Notes: generated from the sequence alone by a model not told the origin. Positions 22,603 to 34,428 are shown, numbered from the stretch's first letter. The stretch: DNA of 64,000 nucleotides from Lamellibrachia satsuma (GCA_033239005.1 BSQZ01000006.1:9623162-9687161); one strand, 5' to 3'. Program-made: numbers and translations.

Positions 22603-23350
22603 ACGATGCACTCTATTGTTTGCTGATGTCTTCATTTCTATCCAGGTGGTTCAATGCTTCTTTGTCTCATCGGATACCGACTTCTCCGACGCACTCTATT
22701 GTTTGCTGATGTCTTCATTTCTATCCAGGTGGTTCAATGCTTCTTTGTCTCATCGGATACCGACTTCTCCGACGCACTCTATTGTTTGCTGATGTCTTCA
22801 TTTCTATCCAGGTGGTTCAATGCTTCTTTGTCTCATCGGATACAGACTTCTCCGACTCACTCTATTGTTTGCTGATGTCTTCATTTCTATCCAGGTGGTT
22901 CAATGCTTCTTTGTCTCATCGGATACTGACTTCTCCGACGCACTCTACTGTTTGCTGATGTCTTCATTTCTATCCAGGTGGTTCAATGCTTCTTTGTCTC
23001 ATCGGATACTGACTTCTCCGACGCACTCTATTGTTTGCTGATGTCTTCATTTCTATCCAGGTGGTTCAATGCTTCTTTGTCTCATCGGATACTGACTTCT
23101 CCGACTCACTCTATTGTTTGCTGATGTCTTCATTTCTATCCAGGTGGTTCAATGCTTCTTTGTCTCATCGGATACTGACTTCTCCGTTGCACTCTATTGT
23201 TTGCTGATGTCTTCATTTCTATCCAGGTGGTTCAATGCTTCTTTGTCTCATCGGATACTGACTTCTCCGACGCACTCTATTGTTTGCTGATGTCTTCATT
23301 TCTATCCAGGTGGTTCAATGCTTCTTTGTCTCATCGGATACTGACCTCCT
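22603..23350. repeat. 83-bp minisatellite, nine copies
   Basis: Nine units with a constant 83-base spacing of TCTATTGTTTGCTGATGTCT (22611, 22694, 22777 ... 23275). Units differ by a few substitutions (GACGCACTC or GACTCACTC, ATACCGAC or ATACTGAC). Since 83 is not a multiple of three, the repeated ORFs in rotating frames are artefacts. The array separates two halves of one LINE reverse transcriptase. Confidence 0.95.
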
Positions 23351-23690
23351 CCAACTATGTTTTGGCATGTCAAGTTTTCTTTTTCCTTGGGGGATCCAGT
23401 CAAGGACCAAGGTCTGTCTGTTGAAATTTTTTAGATTTTTTTCGGAGGGTGTGCCCCATCCAGGCCCATTTTCTTTTTTCAATTTCTTGCCTGGCACTGT
23501 TTTGGTCTGCCCTTGTCATGGGATCTTTGTTTGTGATCAGTCATTTAGTCTGTTTAAATCTTGTTGTAGCTCGTCATGGTCAGTGCGGTTGGTGACTTCC
23601 CGGAAGATTTTTGTGTCATCTTCAAAGATCATTGTGGCACATGATCTATGAAGATGACATAAACCACTGGTCCATGAATGGGGATGCCAC
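23345..23690 (-). mobile_element. CR1/L2-like LINE, RT palm with FEDD motif
   Basis: The minus strand reads GIPIHGPVVYVIF (compare the GxPQGSVLGPLLF motif), then IFEDDTKIFREVTNRTDHDE and LQQDLNRLND, the catalytic palm with FEDD where active enzymes have Y/FADD. The Ala-to-Glu change and frame errors show it is dead. Same orientation as, and continuous in function with, 22165-22602. Confidence 0.72.
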
Positions 23691-23741
23691 TCTTTACATT
23701 CGCCTATAATGATGGTTTCCTATTTACCAAAACTCACTGTG

Positions 23742-24713
23742 TAGACGAACAAGTAAAGGACGGACAAGACTTAACAAGGATGCGTAATATCTCCATCCTC
23801 CCTCTATACATGCCTTGTCGTTGTTGTTGCTTTTTTCCTGTACGTGTGTTGTTGGTTCATTCGACATAATGTCAATATGACAATGGTCAAAATAAAAACA
23901 AAAACCAGCTAAGAATTGTCAGAATACTAGCTGCTGCTGAACAAGTTAGCCTTTTCGTATTTGCACATACATTAACACTGAACGATAAATACATCATAGA
24001 TCATAGGTTTCATACATGCATATCAAATGCAAGTACTGACCTTATAATTATGTTGCACTTCATCAAGACAATTCAAATTCAAGGACACACACGCATGTGA
24101 ACATTCTACAAATGTAATGTTATTTAGTATTTGGGTCATTCCATGTCAAACCAACCAATGGTGAAAAAGTTGACGTCTAAAAATTTGCTTACATTTTAAC
24201 CACCAAATAAGTAGCTAAACCTGAGCACGACTGCAAAAAAACTAAGCAGTTGCATGCAAATTGTGCATGTAACGCCCTATAATGTGAACAGGGGTAAGTG
24301 CCCAAAAATGCACTCATTATTTTTTTTCAGGTGTTTCTAACTTGAGAAGTCTACAAGCTACATATCTTAAATTTGCTGAATATGTTGAAATATCGGTACA
24401 GATTATCTATACAAAATTCAAGAATGATAGGACAAAGGACAATGGGTATACTGGGTGCACGAAAATGGAACCTGTTCACATTACAGGGTGTTACAGACAC
24501 AATTTGCATGCAAATTCTGAGACAACAACTTTTGAAATTTCCTGAAATTTTTTATTTGACACAGAAAGAATTTTTTTAATATTGATAAAAGGAATCATAT
24601 TATACACATGCATACACAAAAAACAACAACAATAACAACAAGGCATATACAGAAGGAGTATGGAGGTATTACGCATACTTGTTAAGTCTTGTCCTAGCCT
24701 TTTAGTAGGCATA
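23742..24713. mobile_element. Unclassified element with ~70-bp terminal inverted repeats
   Basis: GACAAGACTTAACAAG and the next ~55 bases at 23764-23832 are repeated inverted at about 24628-24696 (ending CTTGTTAAGTCTTGTC), with roughly one mismatch per ten bases. Weaker inverted similarity extends outwards to about 23665 and 24755. Inside lies a second inverted repeat (24243-24300 with 24440-24520). No transposase is encoded. Target duplication was not resolved, so the superfamily is unknown. Confidence 0.6.
24243..24520. repeat. Nested inverted repeat
   Basis: The left arm around GCATGCAAATTGTGCATGTA ... AATGTGAACAGG is mirrored by CCTGTTCACATTACAGGGTG ... ACAATTTGCATGCAAATTC. The arms are about 50-60 bases and separated by about 140. 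Confidence 0.7.
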
Positions 24714-24868
24714 GTCGAATGCCCCAGCAGAGGCATCCCAATGGACCAAAAACTAACTAGTCTGGGATATTTGGAACATTATTAAATAAAAAATTTCATT
24801 CAATCATATCCTCTTGCGAGGTAGTTAGCAGAAATGATTTGATAGAGTCCATGGCAGGTTACCAATTT

Positions 24869-25030
24869 ACTTCCCCTGGCATAGATACCAGATAGAAGGG
24901 ATCAATGGCTTTTAGTGTCTCTTCCGAAAGATAAAGGTAAAGTGGATTGAACAAAATTGCCTAAGTTTCAAAATGGCAGCAGGTGGTTTGGAACCCCGGT
25001 CCCCATACCACATAACTATCATGCCCCACA
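24869..25030 (-). mobile_element. tRNA-derived SINE, copy 2
   Basis: It shares CTTCCCCTGGCATAGATACC, AGAAGGGATCAATGGCTTTT and the right-end TAACTATCATGCCCCAC with 17353-17650. A B-box-like CCGGGGTTCCAAACC lies on the minus strand. The A box is degraded. Confidence 0.65.
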
Positions 25031-27080
25031 CATTATTAAAATACAATATAAACGTGTATCTTGTGTACATAATCATTATTATACGTATATCGCTAAAGTT
25101 ACTTTACAATAAACATTTTCATTGCATTTACATGCACTGACTTGCATTTGAACCCCAGCTTGCATGTAATCTATGATTATAACCGATTATAATGATGGAA
25201 AAATAAGTGCCATTGACATATTTTTTTAAATAAAAGAGCATGCGTACATGTTTCAGATTATGTTGACATACACAGACCATGCCACATTACACATCTATAG
25301 CATCGCCGAAGCAACAAATTAATTTGCAAAAATAGTCAATGTTGAATGCTATGCTGCCAAAACGACCAAAATTTGCAGGTGAAGTGACCAACTAATTCAA
25401 CAAAGCGTCCAAGAATTTTGTTGCCGATGCAACCCGGAACCTGTGGGCTAATTTCGAAAAATATTGACCGCTAGTTACAAAACAGTCACAGTCAATTATT
25501 TGGAAAATATTTCAGCTGCTTCTTTGTGCCAATATGCAGATGGTATGTCACAGAATACACAAGTGAAACGGATAGTGCATGTCAGTTTTAAATCTTAAGT
25601 TATTAGTTCTGGTGTCGTGCTAAAATTTATCTGCCATAAAATATTATATGGTTGGTGCATCTGCGCATATCTTGAAACAAGAGCATTGCTAGTTATAGAC
25701 CACATATATATATATATATTAAAAATTAGCTGCACCAACACGTGTGCATGCCGAAAACAGTTCACGATAGAAAATGCTGCTTTATATTAAAAAAAAAATA
25801 TTTTATGACAGAAAGTGGAAATTCATCCATTATTTCCCATGGTTGACATTCTCTGTTATAATTCATTGTTATTATATACAGTACCTATTATTGCAGCTAT
25901 AATATGCTTATTTTATTCATAAATTTATGTCAACTACCGGCTCACGCATGTGCAGATACCCCAAGTGGACAAGATTTGACGGCAGATCAATTTTAGCACA
26001 ACACTGGATTGGGTTCAGAAGTGCCAAATAGTAGTTTTTGAGAGCTGGAACTCGGCCCTAGTTAGTACTAGTAGTAGGCAGTTGACTTAGTCTAGCCCTA
26101 GGAGGTCCCTGGCTGTGCCCTGCCTGATATGAATTGACCATAGGGCATGATAGGCATAGGCACAGCCGTAGACGTAGTGTCTAACTAGTGACAATCGCAC
26201 TGTAGGATTCTCACTTCTCGTGCATTCGTCAAGAATACTCACAGTCGTGTAGTAGTTGTCTTTGTCGCTTACCAGGTCATCTAGCTGCTTAGTGATTATA
26301 CCGCAGACGACCAGATGGGTATAATAAACCATGAACGCATCTTCCAGGTTCACAAGATTTTATTAACGCAGAAGTGTTGATCGTACAACATAGATTGGTC
26401 TCTCTACAATTCTTCTTGTTTCTTTGTTCATACGCATCATGTAGGTGCTCCCATTTAACATTTAAAAGTCTTAAATAAATTTAGTTTTCGAATGGTAAGG
26501 TAGGTATGGGCCAGCGTGGCCCACACTTGCCGATAATTTTTTTTCAACCTGAACGAGGTACGTGGTAATTTAGAGCGTGCGCACCAGTTGTTTTATGAAT
26601 CTATTTCTGGCCTATTTATACTAGAGATTTCAGAAGAACCCCGTCTCAGTGGAGGCGCGATTAACCATTTTAGGAAATCGAGAAAGCTGTTATTGGCCGA
26701 TGTCCATATACAACCGTCATCCCCGTACATGCTGGAAATGACCGTCGTGTGCAAGGTATCGAGTCACCTTCTGAACTTCCCAGGACTGGGAGACCTTCTT
26801 ATATCCTTGGGGATGGTCAGTTGCCAACTAAACTAGTTTCTTATGGCCTGCATTCTAAATCGGGTAAACAATTCTCTCGTTTGACAATCCAGTTATTATT
26901 ACAGTCGGGGCGACTCTACCCCTCCCTACTGTGTAGACTAAATAATAAGCAAAGCTGTAAACTGGCCAGAAACTAGCTTGACTTACATAAGTTGTATCAA
27001 CCTGGGTTTTCTTTATGCTAACGTTAAATTATTTATTAAACATGTCTGAAATGACCACTATCTCTGTCCTTACAATTTTA
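25031..27080. other. No supported gene
   Basis: AT-rich to 26.0 kb, including a short (TA)n at about 25708, then mixed composition. ORFs at 26087-26353 (minus) and 26588-26976 (plus, overlapping frames) have ordinary amino-acid composition but match no family I recognise and lack paired splice sites. They are left unassigned. Confidence 0.4.
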
Positions 27081-27082
27081 GG

Positions 27083-27313
27083 CTGCCCAAACTTTACAGC
27101 ACAACAAATCTGGCATTTTCTTCGACACGACAGGTGATAGTTTTGTTTTTTCTGACAGCGACGTCAATCGTCCGCCAACTGGATTTATATTTGAAGTTTT
27201 CATTCCTTGTAGCAATCCAAACCAAGTGACCACTCAGATTTTAGTCTCACTGTTGGTGAGGCGCCAGCCAACACAGCATGCAATTATTAGGATATCTGGG
27301 ATCTCTGGATAAT
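27083..27313 (+). CDS. Possible internal exon or ORF fragment, unidentified
   Basis: An open frame of about 75 residues directly follows a good acceptor-like CTTACAATTTTAG. It includes SGIFFDTTGDSFVFSDSDVN, RPPTGFIFEVFIPC and NQVTTQILVSLLVRRQPTQ and stops at a TAA. The composition looks protein-like, and the frame needs no start codon if it is an exon. No donor was found before the stop, so it would be a terminal exon or a transposon fragment. I do not recognise the family. Confidence 0.25.
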
Positions 27314-27319
27314 CGATCT

Positions 27320-28360
27320 CTCATCTCTGTCTCTTGAGTTGACTCTGACTTCCAAACTGGGATCTAATCATCTATTGCGCTTAACCATTCACGAATCCCG
27401 CTTTTATTAGAAAGCTTGAAATCAACGTACTACCTAATAAAATATGTACTTACCCATGACTTCAATTAAGCGTCACACATTTTGGAAAACTGTACGGTTT
27501 CTGCTGACTCTGCCAAGTCTTGTCAACTCATCATTCGCTTTTAGACGACAGTGTGCAGTTGGACTATTAGCGCCACTTGCAGGATAACATCGCAACTATA
27601 GTTCTGATGGTGGTGACATCTTACGACAAAATATCCATCCCAGAATTTGCAGTGCAGCTAAACTGAGCAAGAGACGCGCATTTCTAACGAAAGGCGAGTA
27701 TCCAGGCCACCGAAAAGTTTCATAAATGCCAATATTTCCGCTGTCTAGCGGAAAATAAAACTTTTTCCCTGGTCCTGATTTTTCGACGAAATGTCCTGTT
27801 TTTTTTTCATTTTCAAAAACGGTAAAAATTCTGTAAAATCGATATATTCGACTATTGTTTGCAGACGATCAATTCGAGGCACCGTAAATGGCGTTTCTTT
27901 GAAAAGTGGGAAAGCTTGAAAAGAATGTGAAAAAGAGTAAGTCAGCAATATCTGTTAATAAAATTTTGAAAATGTGTTTTCTTTTTTGCGTTAATTGTAC
28001 AATGTGTTTACTGGTGCAATCCTGTTTTAATATATATTTTTAGTAATAAGGGAATTTATTAATGGCAGTCATTACAAAATGCTATTTTTTACAAGACAGT
28101 TACACACTGGTATGTGCATTTCTGTCAGGTTCGTAAACGTGTCCACAACGTGGGATATACATATGTGAAGTTGTGTACTTGTTTTATTTTAACTATAAAG
28201 CGATCGCATGTGGCAAAACCAATTTAATGTGTTATGGGCAACTTTGAACGTAACATGGGGCAACTTTGAACAGTGTTCAAAGTTACCATTCAAAGTTATT
28301 AAGTTACTAAAATAAGCCAACACACGGCAACAGCAGATGTAATTGGTCATGAACACTGCT
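27320..28360. other. No gene seen
   Basis: Anonymous. A GGGGCAACTTTGAAC-type repeat pair occurs at about 28226-28275. Confidence 0.45.
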
Positions 28361-28367
28361 TGGGTTA

Positions 28368-28600
28368 GCACCGAATCTCCAGTTGATCCCGAGTTTCCAG
28401 TTGGCCCACAGTCTCCAATTGGCCCACAGTCTCCAATTGGGCCACAGTCTCCAGTTGGCCCACAGTCTCCAATTGGCCCCGAGTTTCCAGTTAGCACTGA
28501 ATCTCCAGTTGATCATGTGTCTCCAGTTGGCCATCCGTATTCAGGTTGGTCTTCAGTCTCCAATTGGCCCTCAACCTTTGGTAGGCCCTGAACCTGTGGT
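28368..28600. repeat. 18-bp minisatellite
   Basis: About a dozen diverging units of CACAGTCTCCAATTGGCC type. The period keeps frames open (GPQSPI repeated), producing artefact ORFs on both strands. Confidence 0.85.
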
Positions 28601-29006
28601 AAGCCTTCACCTTTGGTAAGCCCTCAATCTGTGTTAGATCCGTGTCAAGCACATCAAGTTGTAATTCCTACCATATGCGACGGACGCTGCTTTTTTCCAC
28701 AGTGTAGTGATTAGCACGAATCCTGCCCTTCAAACATTTGAAGTTTTCTTAACGATCCAATGCTACAATCAACGAAAGTTTTCAATCCGACTCATTGAGG
28801 GCTAAACCCATTCAGTTTCACGTGTGCACACGTTGATGAATATGTTTCCCGCATTTCGTGAATGCTTTCCCGTTTTCCCAAGAGCAGATGTTGACATATA
28901 TGACAGTCTGTTCACTAACTTCTACTAAGTATACTTCTACTTCGATAATTAGCAGAATCCTTATGTCAGGACATTGTTGCCAATGAAAGTTTACAGAGTG
29001 AGCTAC

Positions 29007-29110
29007 CTGGTAGAAGGGACCAAACACTTAGCGTCTCTTCCCAGTGACACAGGCAACGTAAACGAAGTTGGACAAGCTTTGAAACCCGGGTGTGCGATAT
29101 GTCACTCCAG
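29007..29110 (-). mobile_element. tRNA-derived SINE, copy 3 (partial)
   Basis: TACCTGGTAGAAGGGACCAA, GTCTCTTCC and a B-box-like CCCGGGTTTCAAAGC (minus) follow the order of the copies at 17353 and 24869. The A-box end is missing. Confidence 0.5.
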
Positions 29111-30215
29111 GGATGTTAGTTAATAGTATTTTTTTGCATTTACAGCAAACAGTTTACTACATACACCCATGGACATATATGTCCATGATACACCTTGTGA
29201 TTTTACGGCATTGGCGTTTACTGATTTCCGTTTGAAACACGCGCCGGAAGTTTGACGTCACAAGCATCGACGTCGGTTACGCTCCCCTCGCGTTGATGCC
29301 TTCGCTCGCTTCCCGGTCTACGGTTGAGATATTGTGGAAGAATATACTTAATGGAATGGGACGAAGTCTGTAAGGCAGACCCATAACCAACGGTCCCCGG
29401 GAACGAGGATGACGTCTGCCAAGGATCGTGGGTCCTGAGGTGACACAGGAGCCCGATTCTTGGTCTTCATATCTTAGGGCAGTTGGAACAGCCGATTCCG
29501 GTTGGAAGTGAGGTGGTCTTGGTTCCTCTCATTCTTTTTTCTTCCCTGCTTCACCCAGGCGGTCTGACTGGGGGTGGGCCGTTGAAACGTCTGTGGCCGT
29601 TGCAGTGGATCGTGCGCGGCGCCGAAGTGGATGATCAACGGGGAACGAGGACTTGTCGGAAAGGCGGCAAGCGGGAGTCGGACATTCCGACTCTACTCAG
29701 GATTTGATGTTTGATTCTGGACAATCATTGCCTCGATGCTTGTTATCGTGGTGTTGGGATACTGGCGTTACATATGGTGCGGCGATCTTCCCACTGGTTA
29801 CGAAGCATCTTTCGAAGGCAGTGTTGGTGGAATTTCTCCTGGGTCTTTAGGTGCCAGCGACAAGTCGGCCAGGTCACACTCCATTACTGCTAGAGTAGTG
29901 TCGCAGACAGTGTTGACATTTGTGTACTTTCCAAGGTTTTGGCCGTAATACTCGATGGTGCAGCTTCCTAAAGGACTTTCTTGCAAAGCAGATTCGGTGC
30001 TGGATTTCCTCTTCGAGTGTTGCCTTTTTGACAGGTGACTCCCATTCACGTGACTCCCATTCTTGAGAGTCACCTGAGACTTGGATTTCGGAAGTCCCGC
30101 TTCGTCGTGTAGTGTAGCTTGGTGAATAACCTAAGTCTTCTTTGTGTTAACGGAATGTGTCCGTCTTCGGTAGGCCTCAGTAAATAGGTCCAGGCTTGTG
30201 TGGAGCTCTTCCATC
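29111..30215. other. No recognised gene; locally GC-richer
   Basis: GC content rises at 29280-29940 with several overlapping ORFs in different frames. None has a recognised motif. It may be an old transposon or part of an exon-poor gene. Identity is not supported. Confidence 0.35.
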
Positions 30216-30219
30216 GAGT

Positions 30220-30945
30220 GTTGTCGCTGCTGCCGATCCTTAGCGTATAGCCGCTACTGTCGACCCTTAGCGTGTAGCCGCTACTGTCGACCCTTAGCGT
30301 GTAGCCGCTACTGTCGACCCTTAGCGTGTAGCCGCTACTATCGACACTTAACATGTGGCCGGTACTGTCAACACTTAACATGTAACCGCTGCCCTTAGTA
30401 GATATCCACTACTGTTGACCTTAGAATGCAGCCCCTGCTGTCGATCCTTAGCGCATAGCCACTACTGTCGACCCTTCGCGTGTAACCGCATACTGTCGAC
30501 CCTTAGCGTGTAACCACTATAAGTACTGTCGACCCTTAGCATGTAATCGCTACTGTTGACCCTTGTCATGTAACCGCGAATGTCATCCCTTAGCGTGTAA
30601 CCGCTACTGTCGACCCTTAGCGTGTAACCACTACTAACGACCCTTAGCATGTAATCGCTACTGTCGACCATTAGTGTGTAAACACTACTGTCGACCCTTA
30701 GAATGTAACCGCTACTGTCGACCCTTAGCGTGTAGCAACTACTGTCGACCCTTAGCGTATAGCCGCTACTGTCGACACTTAGCTTGTAACCACTACTGTC
30801 GACCCTTAGCATGTAACAGCTACTGTCGACCCTTGGCATGTAACAGCTAATGTAATCCCTTAGCGTGTAGCCGCTACCGTCGACCCTAAGCATGTAATCG
30901 CTACTGTCGACCCTAAGTATGTAATCGCTACTGGCCGCTACCTTG
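30220..30945. repeat. 27-bp minisatellite, about 27 units
   Basis: Units of 27 bases around CTACTGTCGACCCTTAGCGT with substitutions, a few indels and some higher-order variation. On the minus strand the frame reads YTLRVDSSG repeatedly. The indels break it, and the ORFs are artefacts of the period. Confidence 0.93.
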
Positions 30946-30949
30946 GCAT

Positions 30950-31655
30950 AGCCGCTATAAAGCTACGGCTATAAAGGAAAACTACCATTAATAAGGAACT
31001 AACAGAATGTTTCATTCATACATCGGTATCACACACGAAAACTATATGCAAACAAATGCATTAGATACACCTGTCACAATTAATATTACATACACAGTTA
31101 ATACTCGTGGTTTTCATGACTTGTCGACAGTTGCATAAAGCAATACGTTCTTGGTAAATGAGAACAGAATCTTATGAGATTACGGACGAAAGCACACAAT
31201 TACGTCAGAACATAAGCAGATAGTCTACACTCGCAAATGTGTCAATACCGTTACATACGTGCGTGCATATACACGTACGGTAAATATCCGGTAGTTTGTC
31301 CTAGACCTCTCCCCAGGGCACCTCTCCTTCGAGAGCATCTGGTCACCTACCCATTGCGACGCTATGGTTTATTCGTTCGAATCCGGACGAATAGCTTCCC
31401 ATGCTATTCGACCGACCGTAAAGTAAAAGTAAAATAGCCACAGCAAACAATTTATCACTAGACTCTGGTCATAATAAAATTCATCAAGCACTATAAGACC
31501 AGGTATCCTGTCCAACGAAAACAACGTAATGCAGCATGTTTAATAAAGTGCTTGTAGCAGTTATGAGACCACTGCTTTGTTTTCATCCGTGTGGAATATG
31601 CTAAGGCAATCTTTTTGAATGTAGGGCCAAATAAGTGACTTTGAATAGGTTAGCG
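30950..31655. other. No gene seen
   Basis: It includes a B-box-like GTTCGAATCC at about 31375 without a matching A box, so no tRNA or SINE is called. Confidence 0.45.
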
Positions 31656-31658
31656 GGC

Positions 31659-31660
31659 CA

Positions 31661-31712
<52 letters not shown>

Positions 31713-31713
31713 C
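31659..31713. repeat. (CACG)n microsatellite
   Basis: About thirteen perfect CACG units. CG-rich alternating purine-pyrimidine sequence. Confidence 0.95.
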
Positions 31714-31719
31714 ACTCGT

Positions 31720-32319
31720 GGTAATTGAATTGGCACAATGCAATTATATACCTTGTGTCTAGCAGTTGTATTGACCACTGTTGTAAATAGCACGTCCACG
31801 AATATGAGTTATTATTATCATCAAACATCAACGTCTGATTTTGAACAACAGTTGGATTATTCAAAAACACATTATTCAGGTTACGTGTTCTTGGCATGCC
31901 GCTGGTGCCATGTTGACCCGTGTGACACTGACGCCTGTTGCTGGTGATGTTGCTGCGCCACCAAGTGGCCCACACCTGGCTGCAGACTTGTTCCTGCGCG
32001 CCTCAGCTTACTTCGGTGTACTACAGGACTTCTTCATATCGCGCATTCATCTCGGTCACAAGGTGCTGGAACTGCCGGTAGTTTAGACAGCGAGAGCGAA
32101 CACAGTTTAGTCTTCACGGCGACCCTTATTACGTTCTGCATTTTCATCGACTTGCTACACGGGCTTTCCCGTTGGATGGTGGAGTGTGCCCTGAAGAGCT
32201 TTGCTTAGCACCTTCTTAGTATTGAACCTTTTCCATCAGCGTACAATTTCGTTCGCCATTTCGCTGGCAGGCGACGAACGTTAGTTAAAACAACACATTA
32301 TCACTCAAATACAAATAAG
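31720..32319. other. No assigned gene; GC-rich patch at 31900-32100
   Basis: A plus frame reads AAPPSGPHLAADLFLRASAY and FFISRIHLGHKVLELPVV before a stop at 32086. It has a protein-like composition but no recognised family. Confidence 0.35.
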
Positions 32320-32324
32320 GTAGT

Positions 32325-34070
32325 AGGGTAACCTGGGGCAACACGGTCCCTGGAGGTAAGACGGCCCCCACCACGTACTCAAAATATATAACTCTGAACG
32401 TTCCAAGTCTGGTGCAAAATGAAACTAATTCTACCTGATACCCGCCCGAAAGTTCAGCAACATGAGACAGACGTAATTAAATCAGTGTGTTTTTAAACTG
32501 TTATATGCATTCATCTAATATTTTGCCAATAATAAAATGGTGAAGCTCACTATACAACGGTGTGAATCATGAATCATGGACTTAATTGGTGACATGATAA
32601 TATTATTAATCAGTTGACAGATCAAACAATACAAAATGTGGAATAGTATGTTGTGCTTTGTATACATCTTATTAAGACACACGACTCTGGGGCAAGATAG
32701 TCCCCATGCATATGGGGCAAGACGGTCCCTATATCTTATCCCACACGCACATGGTCACACTTTGTCAAATGTATTACACATGACCAATTATGTTTAATAC
32801 ATTGAATATAATACGAACATTGTTTAATTTACGTTCTGCTAGCCCGTAGGCTGTAATTATGATGGAATATCAATAAACCAATATTAGATTATGTATGGAT
32901 TGCAATGTATGTATTATATGTTAACTCCCATTTAAATTTAACAACCATAATGGCCTGATATATTACTATCATACCATTTGTATATAATATACATTTTAAT
33001 TTCAGGCAATAGTTCGTTCATACAGTCGAGCCTCGTTATAACGCGGTAGTCGGGGTCCATAACTTCGGACCGCGCTGTACGCGAGGCGCGTTAGGTGTTC
33101 TCATATCTGCCACCAGGGAGCCGCCCGCTGCACCAAGACCAAGTCCATGAACGCTGTCGAAGCCCCTTGTGCTTGCAGCACTGTCTTACACGCAAATATG
33201 CAGTTTATGGAACTTATTAAACGAGTATACTAGCATCAACGTGTATTATTTTTAAATGTCACACTCTCTTGACTCTTGAACTGAATGAAACACATGTACG
33301 TAAACCGTTATGGAATAGATCTACTACGATGATGATGTACTGGACCAATAGGCCTACGAATCGAAAATAATAACGTGGACCTGAGCAGCCGAAAACGTAT
33401 AAATTATGATTTGACAAACGTAGTATGTAAGCTGATAAAAAACAGCAAACGACAATTGGTAGAATTAATAATTGTTTCACTTCGTCTTTCAACTGATCTC
33501 GACCGAAGCATAAATTTATTACGCACCACTTAACATCGATTCATCACTTCATGTGCGGATGACGAATTCGTATTTTCGCGCATCGGTAGAGCCTTGGGTT
33601 AAGAACTTGACATGTTGGTTTCGCGTCGCGAAAACGATTAAATTTACGATGTAATGGAAACATGTCATTTCACCCAAGTGTTATGTTGGCATTGCATACT
33701 AAATGCATTTAAAACTGTTTATCTGATTCTTACGGGAGGTGTATTTGTGAAACTCGATTGCAATTTACAAACCATCGAAGCGAAGCGAGCGACAGTGATT
33801 GATGTCGGCAACAGCGCAAAACAAACAACACGTTGATACCCATTCACTGACATTGTTCGCCTAATGTTTCTTGATAATTGTCAAAGTAATTCTAAGTAGG
33901 TTTAAGCAGGCCCAAATTCGGGGTCCACGACCGACCGCGTTATATCCGAATCCGCATAGTAACGAGGCGCGACTGTATAAGTAAAAACCACGGGGAGGGG
34001 GTTATAGTCCGTGTTACCCCAGGTAGAGGACCGTCTTGCAGCAATGATGGGGCAAGATGGCTTTTTGGGA
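32325..34070. mobile_element. Unclassified repeat with GGGGCAAGACGGTCC blocks, host of a nested Tigger-like element
   Basis: TAACCTGGGGCAACACGGTC at the left (about 32328) is mirrored by an inverted GTGTTACCCCAGGTAGAGGA (about 34010). Internal blocks GGGGCAAGATAGTCCCC and GGGGCAAGACGGTCCC occur near 32690-32730, and GGGGCAAGATGGC near 34052. The Tigger-like element at 33023-33975 lies inside. The family is unknown. Confidence 0.45.
33023..33975 (-). mobile_element. Tigger/pogo-like non-autonomous element, copy 1
   Basis: A 953-bp element flanked by TA on both sides. Its ends CAGTCGAGCCTCGTTATAAC and, inverted, CAGTCGCGCCTCGTTACTAT are typical of Tc1/mariner-Tigger termini (CAG...CTG with TA duplication). 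Extended inner inverted blocks hold CGCGTTATA and GGGGTCCACGACC. Much of the interior is shared with 56090-57088 in opposite orientation. No transposase ORF, so it would have moved with an enzyme supplied in trans. Confidence 0.78.
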
Positions 34071-34204
34071 TATTTACTATTTTTCAAATGCAACTTAGTT
34101 AGGTTGTTAATTTACTAAAAACAGTTTTCCAGTGGGTAACGCACAGATCTGTCCACAATTTAAACACATTAAATACAAGCTAAAGTTGTTTAATTGTGTG
34201 TTCC

Positions 34205-34428
34205 TTAGGAGGGCCGCGCTGCATACTTTCATGTCTGCATACGCAAAAGTGAATTCATTAAATATTAAAGGAAGTAAAAATACATATTTGGTATATTATT
34301 ATGTTCATCACGTGGACATGTTATTTTGTATACCAGTGTGGCAGGGGCGGGCCGCATTTTGCACAATATCGTTGTCAGTCCGCGGGCCGCATGAAATAGC
34401 TAGGCGGGCCGCAGGTTGCCGACCCCTG
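34205..34428. mobile_element. hAT-like element, right end
   Basis: It ends GGTTGCCGACCCCTG, i.e. inward CAGGGGTCGGCAACC, with repeated GGGCCGC blocks just inside, as in hAT-type non-autonomous elements. The left terminus and the 8-bp duplication were not found, so the element is partial. Confidence 0.5.

Noticed and set aside
26087..26353. 88-codon minus-strand ORF considered as the missing first exon of the RAP1GDS1 homologue
   Set aside because: The sequence does not resemble the family's N-terminus, and no donor joins it in phase 1 to 18539.
30070..30893. ORFs with YTLRVDSSG repeats
   Set aside because: Produced by the 27-bp period. Indels between units break the frames and no domain is present.
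938..31000. CRISPR array, considered for the many regular repeats (48-bp, 27-bp, 24-bp)
   Set aside because: Repeats are head-to-tail without unique spacers, and the genome is plainly an animal's with introns.
31310..31420. tRNA or SINE because of GTTCGAATCC
   Set aside because: No A box at a proper distance and no cloverleaf could be drawn.
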